A stretch of DNA of 64,000 bases, taken from the NCBI GenBank assembly GCA_965224595.1, contig OZ245058.1, positions 2,666,001 through 2,730,000 of the forward strand, given 5' to 3'. The notes under the pieces are model-generated. The model was not told the DNA's origin. It did no database searches and saw only the letters and a list, made by a program, of their open reading frames with translations. The translations under genes were made by a program, and so were the position numbers. Shown piece by piece: positions 61,769 to 64,000 of this stretch. The stretch is from Aliivibrio_A sp016764915 (GTDB lineage Bacteria; Pseudomonadota; Gammaproteobacteria; Enterobacterales; Vibrionaceae). The stretch's first letter is position 1, and every line of letters starts with the position of its first letter.

Positions 61769-62188
61769 ATGAGTTCAAATAAAATCAGTACCTCCAGCCA
61801 AATAAGGCTTGATAAATGGCTATGGGCAGCTCGTTTCTATAAAACACGTTCAATAGCAAGAAAAATGGTTGATGGTGGCAAAGTCCACTATAATGGCCAG
61901 CGCTCAAAACCCAGTAAAATGGTTGAGTTAAATGCGGTGATTAAACTTCGTCAGGGTAATGATGAAAAAACGGTTACTGTCATTAAAATATCCGACCAAC
62001 GACGCGGAGCATCTGAAGCAGAATTACTCTATTCCGAAACAGATAAGAGTGTTGCACTTCGCCAAGAGAACCACTTAAAACGAAAACTGCATGCCGTCAG
62101 TCCACGTCCTGAGAGACGTCCGGATAAAAAACAGCGACGTGACATCATTAGATTTAAAAACATTAATAATTTAGTCGACAACGATTAA
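61769..62188 (+). CDS. hslR: Ribosome-associated heat-shock protein Hsp15 (S4 domain)
   Basis: 139 residues from the ATG at 61769 (GGA 8 bases ahead); an ATG at 61751 gives 6 more. The S4 RNA-binding motif runs IRLDKWLWAARFYKTRSIA (residues 12-30) to KVHYNGQRSKPSK. It binds stalled 50S subunits carrying nascent chain-tRNA and aids recycling. 19 bases before hslO, as in E. coli. Confidence 0.95.
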   Translation: MSSNKISTSSQIRLDKWLWAARFYKTRSIARKMVDGGKVHYNGQRSKPSKMVELNAVIKLRQGNDEKTVTVIKISDQRRGASEAELLYSETDKSVALRQENHLKRKLHAVSPRPERRPDKKQRRDIIRFKNINNLVDND

Positions 62189-62207
62189 ACCAAAGCTGGA
62201 GCAGCGA

Positions 62208-63083
62208 ATGGCAAACAATACTTTGCATCGGTACCTATTTGAAGACCTTTCAGTTCGCGGTGAACTGGTTCAACTGGACGATACATATCAGCAGATTATC
62301 TCTAGTAAAGAGTACCCGATTGCAGTTCAAAATTTATTAGGCGAGCTATTAGTCGCGACGACTTTACTCACCGCAACATTAAAATTTGAAGGTTCAATTA
62401 CTCTACAACTGCAAGGTGATGGACCCGTATCTTTGGTTGTAATCAATGGTGATAATAACCAGAAAGTGCGCGGTGTGGCCCGATTTAAAGGTAACATTGC
62501 TGATGATATCAGCTTACATGATGCCCTTGGTAAAGGTCACTTAGTGATCACGATTACGCCTGAAAAAGGTGAACGCTATCAAGGGGTGGTTGCTTTAGAA
62601 GGTGAAAACCTAGCACAGTGTTTAGAAGCATACTTCGAACGTTCTGAGCAGTTAAAAACTCGATTGTGGATTCGTCATGGTGTCGTTAACGGAAAAGCAC
62701 ACGCTGCAGGTATGTTGCTACAAGTAATGCCCGATGGTACCGGTTCTGAAAATGATTTTGAGCACTTAGAGCAGTTAACCGATACGGTGAAAGATGAAGA
62801 GTTGTTTACGTTAACAGCCAACGATCTTCTTTACCGTCTTTATAATCAAGAATCGGTGAAATTATTTGACCCTCAACAGGTCGAATTTTTCTGTGGATGC
62901 TCTAGAGATCGGAGCGGAGCCGCAATTATTACAATTAATCGTGAAGAAATTAATGACATCATTTCTCAAGAAGGCAAAGTATCCCTTCATTGCGACTATT
63001 GTGGAACAACTTACAACTTCGATAGCGCTGATGTTGCCAACTTATTCGAAAATGCACTCAAAGGCGACGAAAAACTGCATTAA
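62208..63083 (+). CDS. hslO: Redox-regulated chaperone Hsp33
   Basis: 291 residues. The core domain starts LHRYLFEDLSVRGELVQL. The C-terminal redox switch has all four zinc cysteines: FCGCSRD near residue 231 and HCDYCGTTY near 265. Oxidation of these releases zinc and activates holdase function under bleach or peroxide plus heat. Ends at an intrinsic terminator. Confidence 0.96.
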   Translation: MANNTLHRYLFEDLSVRGELVQLDDTYQQIISSKEYPIAVQNLLGELLVATTLLTATLKFEGSITLQLQGDGPVSLVVINGDNNQKVRGVARFKGNIADDISLHDALGKGHLVITITPEKGERYQGVVALEGENLAQCLEAYFERSEQLKTRLWIRHGVVNGKAHAAGMLLQVMPDGTGSENDFEHLEQLTDTVKDEELFTLTANDLLYRLYNQESVKLFDPQQVEFFCGCSRDRSGAAIITINREEINDIISQEGKVSLHCDYCGTTYNFDSADVANLFENALKGDEKLH

Positions 63084-63125
63084 CCCTCCTAACTGGTTTA
63101 TTTTCCAGTAACAATAAGTCAACGA

Positions 63126-63149
63126 AAAGTCAGCCACAGCGCTGGCTTT
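63126..63149 (+). terminator. Intrinsic terminator after hslR-hslO
   Basis: 9-bp stem AAAGTCAGC/GCTGGCTTT (one G-T pair) with loop CACAGC, followed by TTT. It lies 42 bases past the hslO stop. Confidence 0.87.
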
Positions 63150-63269
63150 TTTGCCCTCTACGTTTCTAAATAAACACTTTTTCCTCTTATAAATACTCAC
63201 TTAATTTTGTACAAGTAATAATCATCTACATCTAGCGCAAACGATTAACTTAAGGATAGAATATACATA

Positions 63270-63335
63270 TGGACAAGAAAATGATTAAGACGTCAGATCT
63301 TAACAATATTTTCGGTTTATATTTACATTATTAAT
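63270..63335 (+). CDS. Possible 21-residue leader peptide upstream of pckA
   Basis: ATG to TAA encodes MDKKMIKTSDLNNIFGLYLH plus Tyr. AAGGA lies 12 bases ahead of the ATG, a little far; an internal ATG at codon 5 has no better site. The stop overlaps a hairpin (63333-63353) whose right arm ends 51 bases before pckA. The layout recalls translational attenuation, but no T-run follows and no homologue is known to me. Confidence 0.3.
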
Positions 63336-63404
63336 CTGAACGTTTTTCAGATTGCTAGCATGGTCGACAGTTAGTCTGACAATTTTACCCCTACAGGAGC
63401 ACCT

Positions 63405-64000
63405 ATGAGCGTTAATAACGGACATGACACAAAGGTTGCGCAAGGCATCGACCTATCTAAATATGGTCTTACTGGCGTGAACGAAATACTTCATAACCCT
63501 TCGTATGAAGAGCTTTTCATTGAAGAGACTCGCACCGGACTTGAAGGTTATGAGAAAGGCACAGTCACAGAGTTAGGCGCGGTAGCCGTAGACACAGGTA
63601 TTTTTACTGGTCGTTCACCAAAAGATAAATTCATTGTGAAAGACGATACCACTCGCGACACGCTTTGGTGGTCTGATCAAGGTAAAAATGATAACAAAGC
63701 CATTACACAGGAAGTGTGGGCAGATCTTAAATCTCTTGTAACCGAGCAGCTTTCTAGCAAGCGTTTATTTGTTATCGATGCTTATTGTGGAGCAAACCCA
63801 GACTCACGTTTGTGTGTTCGTATTATCACTGAAGTGGCTTGGCAGGCTCACTTTGTTAAAAATATGTTTATTCGCCCTTCTGATGAAGAACTTGAAAGCT
63901 TCGAACCAGATTTCGTAGTAATGAACGGCGCAAAAACCACCAACCCTAACTGGAAAGAGCAAGGTTTGAACTCTGAAAACTTTGTTGCATTTAACCTTAC
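63405..64000 (+). CDS. pckA: Phosphoenolpyruvate carboxykinase (ATP), 5' part only
   Basis: The first 198 codons are in the window; the frame is open at the right edge. TELGAVAVDTGIFTGRSPKDKFIVKD near residue 55-80 is the PckA signature substrate region, with LFVIDAYCGANPDSRLCVR near 121-139 and the following Phe/Asn-rich segment as expected. The enzyme makes PEP from oxaloacetate in gluconeogenesis. A good ribosome site AGGAGC precedes the ATG at 63405. Confidence 0.97.
   Translation, partial: MSVNNGHDTKVAQGIDLSKYGLTGVNEILHNPSYEELFIEETRTGLEGYEKGTVTELGAVAVDTGIFTGRSPKDKFIVKDDTTRDTLWWSDQGKNDNKAITQEVWADLKSLVTEQLSSKRLFVIDAYCGANPDSRLCVRIITEVAWQAHFVKNMFIRPSDEELESFEPDFVVMNGAKTTNPNWKEQGLNSENFVAFNL

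Larger units (their letters stand above)
63084..63404. other. hslO-pckA intergenic region (321 bases)
   Basis: It holds, in order, the hslO terminator (63126-63149), an AT-rich stretch with no confident promoter, a possible 21-codon ORF (63270-63335), an 8-bp hairpin AATCTGAA/TTCAGATT (63333-63353) overlapping that ORF's stop, and the pckA ribosome site AGGAGC near 63395. No CRP-like site was convincing. Confidence 0.7.

Overview
The window reads as a chromosome segment of a gammaproteobacterium of the family Vibrionaceae (a Vibrio or close relative). GspE, GspG, GspL, SpoT, PyrE, RpoZ and HslR closely match the Vibrio/E. coli versions as I know them. The neighbourhood hslR-hslO-pckA / gspC-N / nudE-cysQ-nfuA / ompR-envZ / gmk-rpoZ-spoT-trmH-recG is a familiar vibrio arrangement. 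A Kdo kinase, an OpsX-type heptosyltransferase and a DUF2860 protein fit as well. Species cannot be given from sequence alone. No rRNA, tRNA, CRISPR array, insertion sequence or prophage was recognised.

Region 1 (1-18.5 kb) is a cell-envelope glycan locus. It starts with a dTDP-sugar ketoisomerase and a truncated acetyltransferase (minus strand). Then come hldD, waaF and waaA (heptose supply, heptose II and Kdo transfer), a sialyltransferase-like gene and a hexapeptide acetyltransferase. The rmlBADC operon (dTDP-L-rhamnose), a WaaL-type O-antigen ligase, a YejM/PbgA-like protein, an OpsX-type heptosyltransferase, a WaaE-type glycosyltransferase, a third GT9 enzyme, coaD and an LTA-synthase-like membrane sulfatase follow. 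Two simple-sequence repeat tracts, a heptamer before waaF and a tetramer before waaL, sit in leader regions and could be length-variable.

Region 2 (18.5-26.9 kb) is housekeeping: mutM, a conserved unknown, rpmG-rpmB, radC, coaBC, slmA, an LpxL-family acyltransferase, and pyrE behind rph with an attenuator-like terminator, then yicC. Region 3 (26.9-32.2 kb) looks accessory: a hipBA toxin-antitoxin pair, a GT4-polysaccharide deacetylase fusion preceded by a ten-codon leader ORF, a GT2 glycosyltransferase and kdkA (Kdo kinase). KdkA and OpsX together suggest an inner core built on a single phosphorylated Kdo.

Region 4 (32.3-45.7 kb) holds gmk, rpoZ, spoT (TTG start), trmH, recG, ompR-envZ, greB, tex, a vibrio-type unknown, bioH and a ComF/GntX protein. 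Region 5 (45.7-50.2 kb) has a two-gene unit of an outer-membrane-barrel-like DUF2860 protein and an exported FrsA-like hydrolase, then nfuA with an excellent IscR-type operator, cysQ and nudE. Region 6 (50.2-61.5 kb) is a complete gspC-N type II secretion operon on the minus strand. Region 7 (61.7-64 kb) has hslR, hslO and the first third of pckA, which is preceded by a small leader ORF and hairpin.
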